Assembly (NCBI RefSeq): GCF_002234675.1
Contig: NC_019868.2
Coordinates: 3,839,933 to 3,903,932 of the forward strand
DNA from: Oryzias latipes
Taxonomy: Eukaryota; Chordata; Actinopteri; Beloniformes; Adrianichthyidae
Reading direction: 5' to 3'
DNA length: 64,000 nucleotides
The number at the start of each line of letters is the position of its first letter. The stretch's first letter is position 1. Below, in pieces: positions 22,636-34,433 of the stretch. The notes beneath the pieces were generated by a model that saw only the letters and a program-made list of their open reading frames with translations, was not told where the DNA came from and did no database searches. A program made the translations under genes and the position numbers.

Positions 22636-24555
22636 AGCTGTAACTCACTTAGGGGTAGGGTTGTGCCGATGGACGATATCATCGTCCATCGTGATGGGTG
22701 ACTGACATCCCGATGGAGAGACCACCATCGTGATGCCACGCCCCCGCCACGTTGCGCGTCGACACCATAAGCCGCGGTTACATGTACAAAATATTTTGAT
22801 GGGATCAATGGTCGGATTAGAATCCAACCGTGTAGATGGGCCCAGAAAAATGTTTTCAGAATATATAAACGTTCACTAAGGTCACAATTTCGGTCGGAAT
22901 AAATCATTCGCACATGCGCAGTTTGAAAACCGGAAGGGGATACAACTTCCGCCGAGCGGCTTTTTTTCCCAAACTTTATTGAATGTAACAATTCAATACA
23001 AAACGATAACAGGGCCGAGCGGCTATATACATTGACATGTCAGCTCGGTAAAATACGAGATGATCTAAACGTGCTTTTAATAATGTTACGGTTATTATGA
23101 AACACCTGTTCGCTCATCATTTGAATTTTAATCCGTGTGGTCAGTGCTTTTTCTGAACGAAGCCAGGATTAGCAGTATGCTAACACGGGCTAACAACATA
23201 AGCTTTGGGTGGCGCTGCATCCTGTGAATAACATCAGCCTTTATTTAGTCGGGACACGACTGGAAACACAAATCCACGTGATTGTTTGAATGTTTTCTAA
23301 GGACTGAGCGACATTTCTGCTTTGATGCTTAAACCTCTGTGTGTGCTGACGATCCGAGCTGTGCTCAGACACACGTTGGTCGACCCGGTTCTGAGTTCGG
23401 TAGGTAGTACCCCTAGAGCTGCGGGACGGATCGCAGTCTTAAATCTCCCACACATACCGCTCATGTACCCCCCCCCCCCCCCCTTCCCATCAAACACAAA
23501 GCTGTAAATCCGCACTCCGCCGGTCCACTTCGCTAAATGCGGGAGTGGACTACTTCTTTTCCATCTTGCTTGTTACTTTTTCTGTTAAAGTCACTTCCCT
23601 CAGTTTATACTGGATCATCGCGGATGAGTCATTAGTTGGGAAATAAAATGAAAAAAGCAAAATAACGAATAGCAGTTATATAAGAACGAAAAATGTAAAA
23701 AATCCCCCCCCCGACGATGTCATCGTCCATCCCGATGGTTGACAGCAAACATCGTCAACGGCCAAATTAGGGGACATCGCCCAACCCTATGTCTGACTGA
23801 GCACAGCTCGGATCGTCAGCACACACAGCGGTTTGAGCTTCAAAGCAGAAATGTCGCTCAGTCCTTAGAAAACATTCAAACAATCACGCGGATTTGTGTT
23901 TCCAGTCGTGTCCCGACTAAATAAAGGCTGATGTTATTCTTACATGTTTACGTGCAGCCAGCAAGCAGCACCACCCAAAGCTAATGTTGTTAGCCCGTGT
24001 TAGCATACTGCTAATCCTGGCTTCGTTCAGAAAAAGCACTGACCACACGGATTAAAATTCAAATGATGAGCGAACAGGTGTTTCATAATAACCGTAACAT
24101 TATTAAAGGCACGTTTAGAAGATTGGCTCGTAAATTACTGAGCTGACATGTCAATGTATAAAGCCGCTCGGCGCTGTTTAACATTGTTTTGTATTGAATT
24201 GTTACATTCAATAAAGTTTGGAAAAAAAAGCCGCTCGGCGGAAGTTGTATCCCCTTCCGGTTTTCAAACTGCGCATGTGCGAATGATTTATTCCGACCGA
24301 AAGTGTGACCTTAGTGAACGTTTTTATATTCTGAAAACATTTTTCTGGGCCCATCTACACGGTTGGATTCTAATCCGACCATTGATCCCATCAAGATATT
24401 TTGTACATGTAACCGCGGCTTATGGTGTCGACGCGCAACGTGGCGGGGGCGTGGCATCACGATGGTGGTCTCTCCATCGGGATGTCAGTCACCCATCACG
24501 ATGGACGATGATATCGTCCATCGGCACAACCCTACCCCTAAGTGAGTTACAGCTG
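22636..24555. mobile_element. 1.9-kb near-palindromic transposon with nested inverted insert
   Basis: Bases 22636-23375 recur as their reverse complement at 23793-24555. The outer boundaries are AGCTGTAACTCACTT (left) and AGTGAGTTACAGCT (right), followed inward by AGGGGTAGGGTTGTGCCGAT and its inverse. The arms differ by scattered substitutions and by a roughly 24-bp insertion in the right arm (about 23,940-23,965). Both arms contain a GATGGACGATATCATCGTCCATC sub-palindrome. The centre (about 23376-23790) is an inverted copy of the element at 22274-22634, with a C run of variable length. Apparent open frames here (for example 24148-24570) are mirrored in both arms and match no protein I know. 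The superfamily is uncertain, perhaps a hAT-like or foldback family. Confidence 0.75.
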
Positions 24556-24959
24556 CTCATTTCTCTGTAGAAGTCTATGGAAATTTGGCTTCTTGGAGAC
24601 AGCGGGAACTTCCTGTTTGGAACTCTACGGGAGAGGAGTCACTCAGTCCAGTTCTCATATACAGTCAACTGTCTAAACAGAGGGAATTGTAAGGAACTGG
24701 GTTGAAAAATATGAAGGGTGTCAGTTGGTCTGGACTGAGTCTGCTTAGTTTGGTCCAGATTGAGTCCTGAGCGTTGCATTGGGTCTGTAGTCAGACTGCC
24801 TTCAACCGGACATTTCTGTTTCCAACCAACCAAAGCTTGTAAAAAAAAAAACGTGTGACTAAAGATCTCTTCAGTCATTGGCCAGGAATTACGAGGGCAG
24901 TCAAAGACTAGTGCACTTTGCAATCCCATTGGTCCAGTGGAGGCTGGCTGTAGGGCGGC

Positions 24960-25410
24960 TAACGGCAAGAGTCACTGATAAGACTTTATGACATGCAGAT
25001 GGTCGGGAAAACAGTGAGAAGCAACGTGCGTCACATTAAAAGTTGTTTTAATGAGCCTGCATTTATCCAATCACATTTCAATGAGTTGCTGTGTCTCATC
25101 GTCATGGTTACTTCCTTTTCCGTTTACATCCCATACGGAGCGGCTACGGTGGCCATTTTTGGTTCCGTTGTTCCACTCTGGGAACAGACTGTATTCAGAC
25201 TGAAGAACCTTAGAGTACACCAAAGCTCAGTCCGATTGGAAACGAACTGAGAGACCACCTCCACAGATGGAACCAAGCGGTTCCTGGTCCCGCACCAGGG
25301 CCCACTTGGGTTTATTCAGACTGAAAATTTGTTCCAGATTGTCGGGGGAAACGAACTTCTGGTTCACTTTAAGAGAACCAACTGTGTGGAGTCTGAATCC
25401 ACCCATAGAC
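24960..25410. mobile_element. Interspersed repeat copy, related to 56764-57150
   Basis: Ends with GGAGTCTGAATCCACCC, the inverse of the start seen at 56,770 (GGGTGTATTCAGACTGGACA). The interior shares the TTAAAAGTTGTTTTAATGAG, ATCCCATACGGAGCGGC and CGGTGGCCATTTTTGGTTCC regions with that copy in the opposite orientation. A family with GGGTG-TTCAGACT terminal repeats is likely. The left terminus could not be placed. Confidence 0.5.
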
Positions 25411-26099
25411 TGATACTATGGGGTAAGGAATGTGTCAAAAAGAAACGCATTTATGAAGACAAAGTTGTGCGGCTGGTTAGAATCTGGACCAATCAGCAGG
25501 CTGTTTGTTGGCACATATGTCACGCTAAACTGAGACTTATGAACGTTAAATCAAAGATAGGGAAACAGCGAAATGAGACGTGTTAAAACGCAAAATTTTT
25601 TTTTGAAAGCAGAAAAAAATTTAAGAACTATTTAAGCAACTATTTAATACCTTCACTTGCTACTTAAAAAGTTTTGTTTGCAATGTGTTGGCATAAATAT
25701 CACTTCATTCTCAAAAAATACGGCAGGACATCGCCATTATAATCTGTTTTTTTTAAACAAAACTATGATAAAGATAATTTCCCTTCTAGAAGATCAATAA
25801 CATTTCAGAAAGTTTAATTCTGTTTTTAGTTTAATAAACGAGGCTCAACGCGCATGCTCACTCAGTTGAATTGAATATCGGGACTCTGTGTATATGCCAA
25901 TGACCACATGGCGTATATTTGATACTTTTTTAAAGAAAAAAACAACAACACAATGAACAAAGAAAACACCAAAAGCTGAACTGACAAACGCACCAAAACC
26001 ATGAGCTCCCATGATGCACCTCGCCCGCTGATTGCTATGGCAGTGGGCGGAAACCGAGTCGTTACAGTAAGAATGCAAACAAATGTTTTACTCCTTACA

Positions 26100-26640
26100 G
26101 TCTTACAAAATAGAGCACACAGATAGCCGCCCGCCGCTTTACAACCGCGGAGTGATCCCGTCAACGAATCCAGTCTTCAGCCGCGTGCGACCGTCCCGTC
26201 CCGTGTCCGCTGTGCAAATAGTGCGAGTGTTTAGCTGGCAAACACAGCGACACGACAGGTTGCAGTAACCAGAAACACGCGTGGAACCGTGTCCGGAACT
26301 TTAACGCGCCCTGAGGCTCCCCCGGTGCCTCACGCGCTAAAAAAACCGGCTTCGGTGAAAGGATCAGCGAGAGCACGTGCTTCCCGGAGCAGCTCACCGT
26401 AAACACGACCGTTTAGGCGCGAAACCACCGCTTTCCAGTGGGTTCTTTACACACCCCGCTCATCTGCTGATAAATAATATGACACGTGGAAAACTATTAC
26501 CCAAGAAAATAAGATGTAAAGGCAAGAACTTACCTGTTATCGCAGAGGAAATGTCCACGTGACAACACGCGCAAGCGCAGGCTGCCGTAAAGGTTGTCTC
26601 TGATGTCGCACAGGAGGTTGCCAGATCAGATCATTTCCCG
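26100..26640 (-). promoter_or_regulatory. CpG-rich segment, likely GAR1 promoter
   Basis: CpG density rises sharply compared with the AT-rich flanks (GCCGCCCGCCG, CCGTCCCGTCCCGTG, GAACTTTAACGCGCC). On the minus strand near 26,555-26,600 it contains an E-box in TCACGTGG and an NRF1-like GCGCTTGCGCG, both usual in promoters of growth genes. It lies just upstream (minus-strand sense) of a strong splice donor. A second possible donor, ACG|GTGAGC, is seen at about 26,398. Promoter function and assignment to GAR1 are inferred. Confidence 0.5.
26534..26600 (-). other. GAR1: Candidate GAR1 non-coding first exon
   Basis: On the minus strand GATAACAG|GTAAGTTC is a near-perfect donor (exon end 26534) inside the CpG-rich segment. 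It is the only strong minus-strand donor in a promoter-like context upstream of the GAR1 acceptor at 18105. I recall that mammalian GAR1 also has a non-coding first exon, which supports the pairing. The implied intron is 18105-26533 (8.4 kb). The 5' limit is arbitrary. Confidence 0.45.
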
Positions 26641-27999
26641 ACAAAACTACGCAGTAAAATCAGTAAAGGCAAACACAACCCGGACTAAACTTCCCCCCAC
26701 ATAAAAAAGCTAAACTAAGACTTTTTAATGGTAATTTACAAAATCAAGATAGATTTATTTTATAAAAATATATAAATCAATAAACTATTAGTTGTCGTCT
26801 CCTTTTGAGTGATTTGTTGTTTTTATCAGTCTCTTTTTAATCTTTTGCATTTTCTGTGTGTATTTTCTACACAATTGTTCGTGCGGTTCCTAGTAACTTG
26901 AGCTGTATTCATAACTTTTTTTGTGGTATTTGCATCATTTGTTATTTAAAAACACTTAAAAAATTATATTAACAAGAAACTTAGCAAATGCAATAGGAAA
27001 CCTCTGCTGCTGAGTTACACTACGATTTTCCTCTGACTGCACAACCATGACCAGAAATCCAACTTGCATCTGGATCAGACTTCAGCATGTCATTTTCAGG
27101 TGTTTGACTGCTTTAAGGTCTGTCACTGCTTCTTTTCATTTGTGAAGTAGGACTAAACTCAGTTTAATCTTTAAAGTAGAATAATATTGGTTATATTGTG
27201 TGGGCTATGTGTGAAAACAAAGATTTCAAACTTGTATATCAGTAATTTTTTTCACAATAAGCCTCACAATAGCTAAAGACTGAAATCAACCCCATGTTCC
27301 TTTTGACCTTTAGTTGACTGTAAATGTAAATCAGCACAATAATTTGTGGTTATTTTTTTTTACCTTATTCCATAATTTTACACCTCCAGTTCAATATGTT
27401 CAATTTTTTTTTGTTTTAGGTGTTAATTGTTTCTGTAATATTGATAGTTATTTGGATGAATACTTTTTTATGTGTGAATAATATTTTAAAGTAATTCTAA
27501 AGTAATTTACTACAGCTCTTTCTAGTGACATCTGGTTAACCAACAAAACTCTTTAAGCATAATTTCTAGAAAAACATTTTTTTAAATTTAAAACAAAACA
27601 TCAGTTTTGAGAAAAACAGCCTGAATTTGTTCATTTTGCCAACTGCAGATGTGTCCAGCCCAAAGAGTTCCAAAGAAGCGGAAACATGACCGATCTGGCA
27701 ACCCTTGTCTTCTTTGTGTCATAAGCCGACCTGCCCCGTCCTTAAAGAGACAGACCACTCTGACTTCATCAAAAGTTTCGCCAGACAGACGCTGCTCCAA
27801 TAGTGGAGATGTTTAAGTGTTTGTTGGCTTTTTAAAATTCTGCTGCGCGGGTAACTATGGCAACAGCTGGTCAGGGAGGAATGCTTTTGTTTTCCGAGAG
27901 TGTGTGTGTGAGAGAGAGAGAGGAAAGAGTGTGTGATTGTGTTTGTAACCAGTCGTTGATAGTCACATGCACAAACAGCTGAAGCAGGTGTGCTTTCAG
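26641..27999. other. AT-rich intergenic region
   Basis: Upstream of the presumed GAR1 promoter. AT-rich, with a short GTGTGTGTGAGAGAGAGAG microsatellite at about 27,899-27,922. No gene recognised. Confidence 0.4.
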
Positions 28000-28634
28000 A
28001 GGTGCAAGGCAGCTGTTGCCTGGAAGCCCAGGAGATCCCTCACTGTGGAGGAGATGGAGGTTCCCCCACCAAAGACCCATGAAGTCCTGGTCCAGGGGAG
28101 GCGTCCTTTTAGGCCTTATGTTTGGCTTCAACTATCAGTTAAAACTCAATGAAATGACCCAATTTTATAACTACCCTAGTTATCCCACAAAGCCTCTCCA
28201 TGAAGTCCTGGTGGAGATGACAGATGGCGGCGTGGACTACGCCCTGGAGTGTGTTGGAAGCCCGATGGTCATGGTGGGGGTCTTTACATCTTCTACCCTC
28301 AGTGTGCAGTTAAGTTTTGAGCACATGTGAGGATCTTGTGCTCACGTTCTCAGAGAGAGAGAGAAGGAGCAGATGGATCCACGTCCTGAAAGTCCTTCTG
28401 GGGCGCACTTGAAGTGGACCTACTTTGGGGGTGAAGGCAGTTTAGAGGCTGGATCTTTTGAATAACTTTAATCTGCATTTCCTGATAACATGTTAGCAGG
28501 GAACCAGAGTTAACCCGGTTCTTCTCTCCGAAGGCCAGAAGAGCGTAGTGGAGGTGCCTGAGTTGGTGGACGAGTATGTGAACCAGAAGCTGAAGATGGA
28601 CGAGTTCATGAGCCACAACCTCTCTCTGGAAAAG
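28000..28634 (+). pseudogene. Alcohol dehydrogenase (MDR family) relic
   Basis: Four pieces are in the order of a zinc-dependent alcohol dehydrogenase. At 28000-28095, after a TTTCAG acceptor: CKAAVAWKPRRSLTVEEMEV, the N-terminal exon 2 segment. At 28190-28273: KPLHEVLVEMTDGGVDYALECVG, from the cofactor domain. At about 28408-28434: LKWTYFGG. At 28529-28634, before a GTCTGT donor: SVVEVPELVDEYVNQKLKMDEF, the penultimate exon. The middle exons with the catalytic-zinc and structural-zinc cysteines and the Rossmann glycine motif are absent; only about 95 bp separate the first two pieces. Surviving splice borders show an unprocessed duplicate rather than a retrocopy. It resembles class III/fish ADH but cannot be placed more exactly, and it cannot be functional. 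Confidence 0.8.
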
Positions 28635-28689
28635 GTCTGTAACCACTGCTATATTACTGTGGCTAAGGTTAGCATAAGGTAGTAAAAGA

Positions 28690-29490
28690 ATGCATAAAGC
28701 CAAAACATCCTCCATCAAAAGCATTCTGGTTTCTGGTCACAACATTCCGCTTTCTTCACCTGTGATAAATCATGGTGTCAAAATCGATTCTACTCTAACA
28801 TTTGATCATCATGTACGTCACCTCTCCAAAGTCTCTTTTTTTCCATCTCAAAAACATTGCAAAGCTCCGCCCCTCAGTCACCCAGTCTGATGGAGAAAAA
28901 ACTGATCCATGCATTTATCTCCTCCAGACTGGATTACTGCAATGCTCTCCTTGTTGGGTTTTCTGGCAGGAGCCTGGATAAGCTCCAGCACATCCAAAAC
29001 TGCGCTGCTAGGGTCCTGACAAGGAGACACAAATTTGACCACATCACTCCTGTTCTTCAGTCACTTCCCTGGCTACCCATTTGTTCCAGAATTCAATACA
29101 AACTATGTCTCCTCACCTACCAATGCGTCCATGAAACTGCCCCTGCCTACCTCAGTGAGCTCCTCTCCCCACACGCCACTTCAGGACTCCTCCGCTCAAA
29201 TTTTACACATTGCCTTCATCAACCAAGGACCAGGCTAACCACAATGGGAGACAGAGCCTTTCAAGCTGCTGCCCCTCGACTCTGGAACAATCTTCCAGAA
29301 TCCCTCAGAGCCTCACAAAGCCTTGGCACATTTAAAAAAGGCTTAAAAACTTTCCTTTTTAATAATGCTTTTTAGTACTTTTATTGTTGTTTTTTGTCTT
29401 ACTTTGTTCTTATTTTAAACCATTGTTATTCCTGCCTTCATTGTAGTGCTTTGAGATTTTACCTAAAATGTAAAAAGCTTTCTAAATAAA

Positions 29491-29521
<31 letters not shown>
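28690..29521 (+). mobile_element. 5'-truncated L2-type LINE with ATT tail
   Basis: Frames at 28690-28890 and 28857-29375 encode the C-terminal part of an L2-clade reverse transcriptase: HGVKIDSTLTFDHHVRHLSK, then LIHAFISSRLDYCNALLVGF, LPWLPICSRIQYKL and the terminal RLWNNLPESLRASQSLGTFK. They are joined by a frameshift near 28,860. The 3' UTR ends in AATAAA followed by an (ATT)n tail at 29495-29521, the usual microsatellite tail of this group. It lies directly behind the alcohol dehydrogenase relic. Confidence 0.8.
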
Positions 29522-29524
<3 letters not shown>

Positions 29525-29589
29525 AAGCCAACAGAACCATTCTAAAGCTGAACGTTCTGAATAAACAATTATGCTAAAGTTAAACATCG

Positions 29590-29680
29590 ATCCATTTTTT
29601 CTCAATCCGCTCCATCCCTTTCTGAGTCGCAGGGTTCTATCCCAGCAGAGTACATCCTGGACAGGTCAAAGTTAAACAAA
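29590..29680 (+). repeat. Short copy of a teleost interspersed repeat
   Basis: TTTCTGAGTCGCAGGGTTCT and ATCCTGGACAGGTC match the start of the repeat seen more completely at 53,930-54,290. It is a truncated copy without coding content. Confidence 0.45.
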
Positions 29681-29829
29681 CGTGCACTCTTTTTGTGGTG
29701 TTTTAGTGTTGGAAAAATGTTTGTCCTGAAAAGTGAAAGTAAGACTAAAGTCCTGTCAACCTGAGCAGCATGGCTCCTCTTCGGACCACAGTTTGGATCT
29801 TCATAACTCTCATAACTCCATCCACGTCA

Positions 29830-30400
29830 AATCTTGTTTTCATTTTTACACTATCTTCACGCCCCTCCCCTCAGCGTCAGGTAAATCATGCCTCCCCTCT
29901 TCTGTGCCATCAACCTTTATCTCTTTTCTCTGGAATTGTTCCTTCCCTTTTTAAAGCTCCTGCTGTCACCCCAGTGTTAAAAAGGCGGAATCAGATCCAA
30001 GTAGCTGCAGTAACGAACCTCCTATTTCCCCTCATCTCAGAAATCCTTAAAAAAGGCCAAACAACGTCTAACTCAGATCTCTATAAGCCGTTCCGGTCTG
30101 GTTTTTGCCCCCCCCCCCCCCCCCCCCCACACACACACACAAAAAAAAAATCATTGGATTGGATTATTGAAATTCCCAGCAACCTCCTCCTTGCAGCACG
30201 CTCTGGATCCCTCTCCATCCTCACCCTGCTTGTCCTGCATTTGCTCTGTCAATCAACACCCCTCCCACCAGTTTTCTTCAAGCTCAACAGCAACAAAACA
30301 GAACTTCCTTTTGTTGGTACCAGATCTTTCTTCTCCAAAATAAACAGCTTTTACCCCCGGGTAAAGAGATCTCAGGATGATTGACCTTCTCACCGTATTT
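29830..30400 (+). mobile_element. L2-type reverse transcriptase fragment (N-terminal part)
   Basis: The translated stretch FKAPAVTPVLKRR ... LISEILKK ... LYKPFRSGFC and, after a C homopolymer with CA repeat (about 30109-30141), LLLAARSGSLSILTLLVL follows the order of conserved blocks in L2-clade reverse transcriptases. The blocks are interrupted by stops and shifts. It is more decayed than the copy just upstream and comes from a different part of the element. Confidence 0.6.
30109..30150 (+). repeat. Poly-C / CA / poly-A compound tract
   Basis: About twenty C are followed by CACACACACACACA and then nine or more A, interrupting the L2 fragment. Confidence 0.85.
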
Positions 30401-33400
30401 GAGTGTAAACTGAAAGACTTCTGGATGAACTAGCGTCTTCACTATAACTGTGTCTCTCTCTCTCACTGTAACATCTGTCGTCTCCTTGCATGGCCTCAAA
30501 GAGGCTTCAAATGAAAGATATAATTATTATTTATTTATTTTGTACAGGTGTTGCTGGTTACCCACCCCCATTTATAGCAGATGTGTGGGAAATTTGGGGA
30601 AAATTCTGGAAAAAAAAAGTTGTTCCCCGTCGAGGGGGAAAATGTGTGACGGGGGGTGTCTTTGGCTGATTATTGATCCATTTTTCTTTCAGCATTCAGA
30701 CTGTCATCCGCCTGCAGGAGAAACAATGAAGGCTTCTTTCTTATCTGAATTTGAGTCTGAAAAAGGAGAAAATAAACTTCTCTTCTTCAATTACATTATT
30801 CTCCACTAGGTGGGAGCCTTGTTTTGTGAACGCCGCTGATCTCTGTGCTGCAAAAAACACTTCTTTTCTGATTTCTGAATTTTATAGGTTTTGACGGAAA
30901 CAGGTTTAAATATGAAGCCTTTGATTCAGATTCAAGCAGCATCTGCAGACAGAATCCCACTGGATCCAAGATGATCCGGTTCTGGAACAGCTTCTGCTGA
31001 AGGTGAGCTGAAAGGCATGCAGAGCAGCGCAGTGTCTTCATCAGCCGCAGACGGCTGACTATTTTATAAGCTGATGAACAAAGACACAGGACAAATATCT
31101 TCTTGTTAAAGCTGAATCCACAAATAAATGCTAATTTTACTATAATGTAAAAAGTGCATCACAGAGGACAACACACATGTGATGTCATCAGGAAGTGATC
31201 AGTCCATCATCACAGTCCAATGTGTGGACACACTTTGAATTTAGCAAAGTCATGTGACCATCCAGTGTCTAGAATGTTCTAAGAATGTTCTCTTTGGATT
31301 CTGTGGATGTGGAAAAACAACAGTGGTGAACTTTAGGAAACTAGAATGTGAATGGATTTGACATTTATTCTAGTTTACTTGTTTGTTTGGACACATATTT
31401 CATTTCCACTTGATGATCTGGAAGAAATCCAAGAATCTGGAAAACTTCACTGTTCAGTAGCAGGAATTTCTCTCTGAGTCACACTGGTGGAAGTTTTAGA
31501 TAAAGATGTTCTGGATCCATTTTAGGTCAGTGAATCAGATTGTTTAAAATGAACCAGTATTGACTATGAATGGTATCAGCAACCACAAGTTATTACATGA
31601 ATCTAATGGAATTGTTCAAATGATTCATTACACCACAGACCAGCAAAAAACATCCATGCAAGGCAGGTTTCATCCTATCTGAGGTCACACCCACGATGCC
31701 CCAATCTTCCCTGCAGCGAGTCTCAGGCCAGATGAGAGCGGAACCGTTTTGATGAAATTCATTTCCTGTGCAGGTTTTCGGCAGCATTGGCCTGACTGTT
31801 TCATGCTGTTGTCGATGTGGGTCATCTTTTAAAGAAGGAGCTGATGCTGCGTCAGTTTAAAGAACAACTTGTGTGGCTGAGGCCTTCCTGAACCTCAAAC
31901 CCTCCAGAGGAACTCATCGTCGTCTCCTTGCCAAACCAACACAGGTTGTGGTCATGGTCCCGGAGCCTGTGACGTCCTTTCTGCTGGAACGCGATCAGAA
32001 AACAAAGAAGAAGACTCGACCACACAGCCCTTCACACGTGCACAGTCACGAGGAGGTCCGTGCACGACAGCTCTAAGCTTTTGTTGTCTTTAGTCTGACA
32101 GTAAAGCAGTAATTGAGAGATTAGCTGAGGCTCTTTTGGGGACACTCCCTTGTTTGGTCTCAGGCACACCGTTCAGCCTGAGCAGGAAGGGCCCCCCCTC
32201 ACAGAATTAGCAGTCTGGTTCTTGGCTGGGTCCAGAAATGACCTGCAGTGACCTGTCGCTACCTTCCGAGCCAACACCTTTGTTCTTAGCAACACCAAGA
32301 CATAAATTCCATTGGTTTAGATCTAAGAAAAGTGCCCTTTTATTCTGAGCGTGGTGCCCCCTGGAGAGCAGATGGGAACAGTTGACTGTCTGGATCATGG
32401 AGGACTTTTTGAAGAAGAATTATGCTGTTCTATCAGAGAACCTTATTAAAAACATTAGCAGTTGGCTTTTATGCTCAGGTAAAAAAAAAGGATATTTTCT
32501 TCCTGTTTACCTCCCAGATTACATCATCATCAACCTTGCTACTGAGAAACACAAACAGTGTCTGCACTTCAGTACATGTTCATGTTCTTCTCTGCATGAG
32601 GAGGAAAACATCACTGATGTCCAGCTCTGTTGGCTGTTTGAAGAGGACGTTTCTGCTGGTACTGGAAACGGGCCACAGAACCCCCCAAACTCCAAATAAA
32701 ACATTAAAATATCTGAGTTTCCTGCAGCAGAAAGAATCGTGTAAAGGAAAAACTCTGAGAGGAGTTTTTCTCTGGTCTGACATCATCCAAGTCTTGCTGC
32801 AGTTTCAAGGCTGCGGTGAGATGAAAAACTCCAAATGAGCGTGCAGTGAGTCACAGACGGCCACAGTGGAGTTCATCATTCTGTTTTGCTGCCCTGCTCA
32901 CAATAACTCACTGTTTTTCTTAGATGAGCCTCGCAAATCAGAGTCCTTTGGCTCACTGGCTGGCCACAGAAGGGCTGGGCCGCTCCCAAAGAACCCACTC
33001 CATACCCTGCCGAACACTTGTAGCTGTGGTGCGTCGGCCCATTACTCACTCTCAGGAAGGCCCAGAAGGAGGGGCTGGAGGTGACCTCGCCAAGTTTATA
33101 TTTACGGCTTGTTCATATATGTTGGCTGCAGATCTTGGAGGATGTGGAGCCAAGAAGTCTGATCCAGTTTGGTAAAACTTTAGGCTCAAACTCGAGTCCA
33201 TCCGTCTTCTTCCAAAAGTTCTCCTATTCAGGGACTCAGGGGGGCTGAAGCTTTCGTCACCATCCCATCAGACACATTCACGTGCACACACACGCACGTA
33301 CAGACAAAGGGCTATTGGACATCCTTTGTTCCTCAAAATGGGCTTCTGTCTCATTCAGCTCTGACTGAGTTTTGTCTTAGACCCAAACAGTGAAGCATCT

Positions 33401-34334
33401 CTGACTGACTGCAACATCTTTCCCTGCAGCTGGAGAGACAGTTCTGAGAAATCAAAACCACAAACTCGTCTGCAGATTTCATCTTTCCAGCATTAAAGCG
33501 AGAAGGATCTGTGAACAGGATGGAGTGGTGGGGGGTGTTACTCCAATGCTGCAGAGGAGGGAAGGATGAGGTGGCAGATGTGTGTTGGAAAAAAGATGGA
33601 TGCATTAAATGTGATTCTCATGGGGGACTGCAGGAAGGCGTGGATCCGAGTCTGCAGCTTCCTGGGGGCAGCAGGTCAGCTGACTGTTGAAAAAAAGTTT
33701 GCAAATGAGGCCTTGAGTTTGTGTAGAGTTTCTGCTGATAATCAATCCATTTCACACAAGACAGACGAGTGCTTGTTAGCATGATTGAAAACATCCTACA
33801 CAAACTTTACGGCTGATCTGTTGGAAACATGCATAGTGACAAGGACGAACCAGAGACTAAAAACAGACAGAACAGAAAACTGATGTTTGAGAATGAATCA
33901 AAATCCCTTTTAGGGGAAATAGAATTGGGTTAACAGTTCTGAAAACCATTTTGTTTACATATTCATTCAATCTTCCTTTTTGTTCTCCAGTCTCAGTCTA
34001 TTGAAAGAAATAAAAATGAGAAACCTGAAATGGGAAACATTTCCAAACAAAGTAAAAGTTTTTTGAAGAATAAATTTGTGTTTCTGCTGTTTCATGTTAA
34101 ATAAGGAAACATTTCCAAACATTAAACTATAGTGTATTTCAAATGTCTCAGACTACAGTGGCCCTGAAGTGCAAATCACACCATTGACCATTAATCAAAA
34201 TAGAATTCTAGAACCAGAAGACAATTTAAACAATGAAACTAACTAAAAAATAAACATTTGGAAAACAACAGTAATTTTCAGAAAGTACACAATGAGCACA
34301 AGAGGAAAGCAGAAAAGGTACAGTAGGTGCAGTG
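30401..34334. other. Region without recognised gene
   Basis: About 3.9 kb of mostly non-repetitive sequence. I checked the longer frames (for example 32382-32838, 33566-33784) and found no family motif, signal peptide or exon-like series. No repeat family recognised. Confidence 0.4.
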
Positions 34335-34433
34335 GGACATCACTGATTGGATGATGACGTTTGTCCATCATTTCAACAGGTTGTTATTTGGCATGAAGTG
34401 ATGCTGCAGATCATCATCCAATCAGTGATGTCC
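34335..34433. other. Perfect 23-bp inverted repeat; candidate hairpin
   Basis: 34335-34357 (GGACATCACTGATTGGATGA plus TGA) is the exact reverse complement of 34411-34433. Inside, CATCATTTCA (about 34366-34375) can pair with TGAAGTGATG (about 34394-34403), leaving a terminal loop of about 18 nt and a small asymmetric internal loop. The whole would be a 99-nt stem-loop. It could be a small foldback element or a hairpin RNA. No expression evidence is available. Confidence 0.55.

Noticed and set aside
22464-24570. Apparent 175- and 140-codon protein with near-identical copies on both strands
   Set aside because: The two frames are the mirrored arms of the palindromic transposon; the sequence lacks any known domain and is explained by the duplication.
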